In this document: one piece after another, positions 5,132-5,369 of the stretch | Numbering within the stretch: the stretch's first letter is position 1 | Layout: each line of letters begins with the position of its first letter | Source: DASXMR01 sp036495525 | Lineage (GTDB): Bacteria > Actinomycetota > Actinomycetes > Streptosporangiales > Streptosporangiaceae | NCBI GenBank assembly: GCA_036495525.1 | Contig: DASXMR010000086.1 | Coordinates: 1 to 5,369 of the forward strand | Length of the DNA: 5,369 nt | Direction: 5' to 3' | Notes under the pieces: model-generated | Told to the model about the DNA's origin: nothing | What the model saw: the letters and a program-made list of their open reading frames with translations, nothing else | Databases searched by the model: none | Program-made: the position numbers and the translations under genes

Positions 5132-5136
5132 CTCCT
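5132..5136 (-). promoter_or_regulatory. ribosome binding site of the pseudokinase gene
   Basis: AGGAG on the minus strand lies four bases before ATG 5127. It is also inside a tiny upstream frame (ATG 5147, eight codons including the stop) whose TGA overlaps this ATG, so translation of that mini-frame could influence access to the site. Confidence 0.65.
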
Positions 5137-5177
5137 GGAACTGCCATAACGGCACCCAGTATCGCTGCACGTCGCCC

Positions 5178-5302
5178 GCCGGGACAGAAGCAGATATCAG
5201 CGACCGGCGATGACGTTCATCATCGGCAGCTGGCGACTTCCGCTTCTACCGGTCGCACCCTGCCAGCAGCCAGGCTGCTGCTGTCCCGGCTGAAGGCCGG
5301 GA
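5178..5302 (-). promoter_or_regulatory. candidate two-state leader with mutually exclusive helices
   Basis: On the minus strand, upstream of the sensor operon, the segments are in order: TCCCGGC (5302-5296), GCCGGGACAGCAGCAG (5290-5275), GCTGCTG (5270-5264) and CTGCTTCTGTCCCGGC (5193-5178). The second can pair with the last over 16 positions (15 matches), enclosing about 80 bases. Alternatively its first half pairs with TCCCGGC around a five-base loop and its second half pairs with GCTGCTG around a three-base loop. The two states exclude each other, as in attenuators and riboswitches. The 3' end of the element is 50 bases before the start codon. There is no T-run, and the same repeats could act on the plus strand or as DNA (a cruciform or a mobile-element end). 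No known RNA family is recognised. Confidence 0.4.
5200..5256. promoter_or_regulatory. nested inverted repeats, possible operator or RNA stems
   Basis: Inside the region spanned by the long repeat, GCGACCGG (5200-5207) and CCGGTCGC (5249-5256) are perfect inverted copies. Between them CCGGCGATGACGT (5204-5216) and TCATCATCGG (5217-5226) form an interrupted palindrome, CCG-nn-GATGA-CGT-TCATC-nn-CGG. The palindrome has the size and symmetry of a dimer operator; the pair around it looks more like an RNA or cruciform stem. Position is 73 bases or more upstream of the pseudokinase start. Confidence 0.35.
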
Positions 5303-5353
5303 TGGCTACGCGGCGGAGCGCGCTCCGGATCGGCCCCGCCATGGCCACGCGGC
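5302..5353. repeat. direct repeat flanking a 14-bp palindrome
   Basis: ATGGCTACGCGGC (5302-5314) recurs as ATGGCCACGCGGC (5341-5353), 12 of 13 identical and 39 bases apart. Between them CGGAGCGCGCTCCG (5314-5327) is a perfect palindrome. No gene is seen at the right edge of the window from 5128 on. This part may be a promoter region, a regulator-binding site or the edge of a small repeat element that continues beyond the window. Confidence 0.4.
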
Positions 5354-5369
5354 AAGCAACAAACCCGAA

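Noticed and set aside
5296..5369. Intrinsic terminator at the TCCCGGC/GCCGGGA hairpin
   Set aside because: There is no T-run on either strand after the stem, and the stem is part of a larger repeat structure.

Overview
The window is GC-rich throughout, and its genes have the strong G/C preference at third codon positions expected of a high-GC actinobacterium (Streptomyces/Streptosporangiales-like). This is inferred from composition, protein style (DesK-type kinase with NarL-type regulator, an 'MGLFRRK' small protein) and a tRNA gene without an encoded CCA. No species can be named from the sequence.

Layout. A tRNA-Ser(GGA) gene lies at 53-137. About 60 bp further on there is an imperfect copy of its 3' end, overlapping what looks like the decayed C-terminus of a LuxR-type regulator on the minus strand (200-301). 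After an intergenic stretch with an operator-like inverted repeat comes a plus-strand two-gene unit: an alpha/beta-hydrolase with Asp in place of the usual Ser nucleophile (507-1358), and a SRPBCC/START-like protein (1376-1936) whose C-terminal tail is built from two arrays of 15-bp tandem repeats. This unit converges on a minus-strand block: a 69-aa basic hypothetical protein (2007-2216), then an operon read right to left.

The operon is the most interesting part. In transcription order it encodes (1) a membrane protein homologous to DesK-type sensor kinases whose phosphoacceptor His is replaced by Gly and whose ATP-binding domain is cut short (4078-5127); (2) an apparently intact DesK/HisKA_3 sensor kinase (2873-4081), joined to gene 1 by an ATGA overlap; and (3) a NarL/FixJ-type response regulator (2304-2915). 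The regulator has no ATG, GTG or TTG available for a full receiver domain and seems to start at a CTG codon preceded by AAGGAG, inside the end of the kinase gene. The proposed working model is a dead-kinase/live-kinase membrane complex that phosphorylates the regulator. The pseudokinase would act as sensor or allosteric partner.

Upstream of this operon (5178-5302) are three copies of a GCCGGGA/TCCCGGC element that can form either two local hairpins or one 16-bp long-range helix, but not both. This is the layout of a two-state leader RNA or of a cruciform/mobile-element end. Neither the signal sensed nor the regulator's targets can be read from the window.
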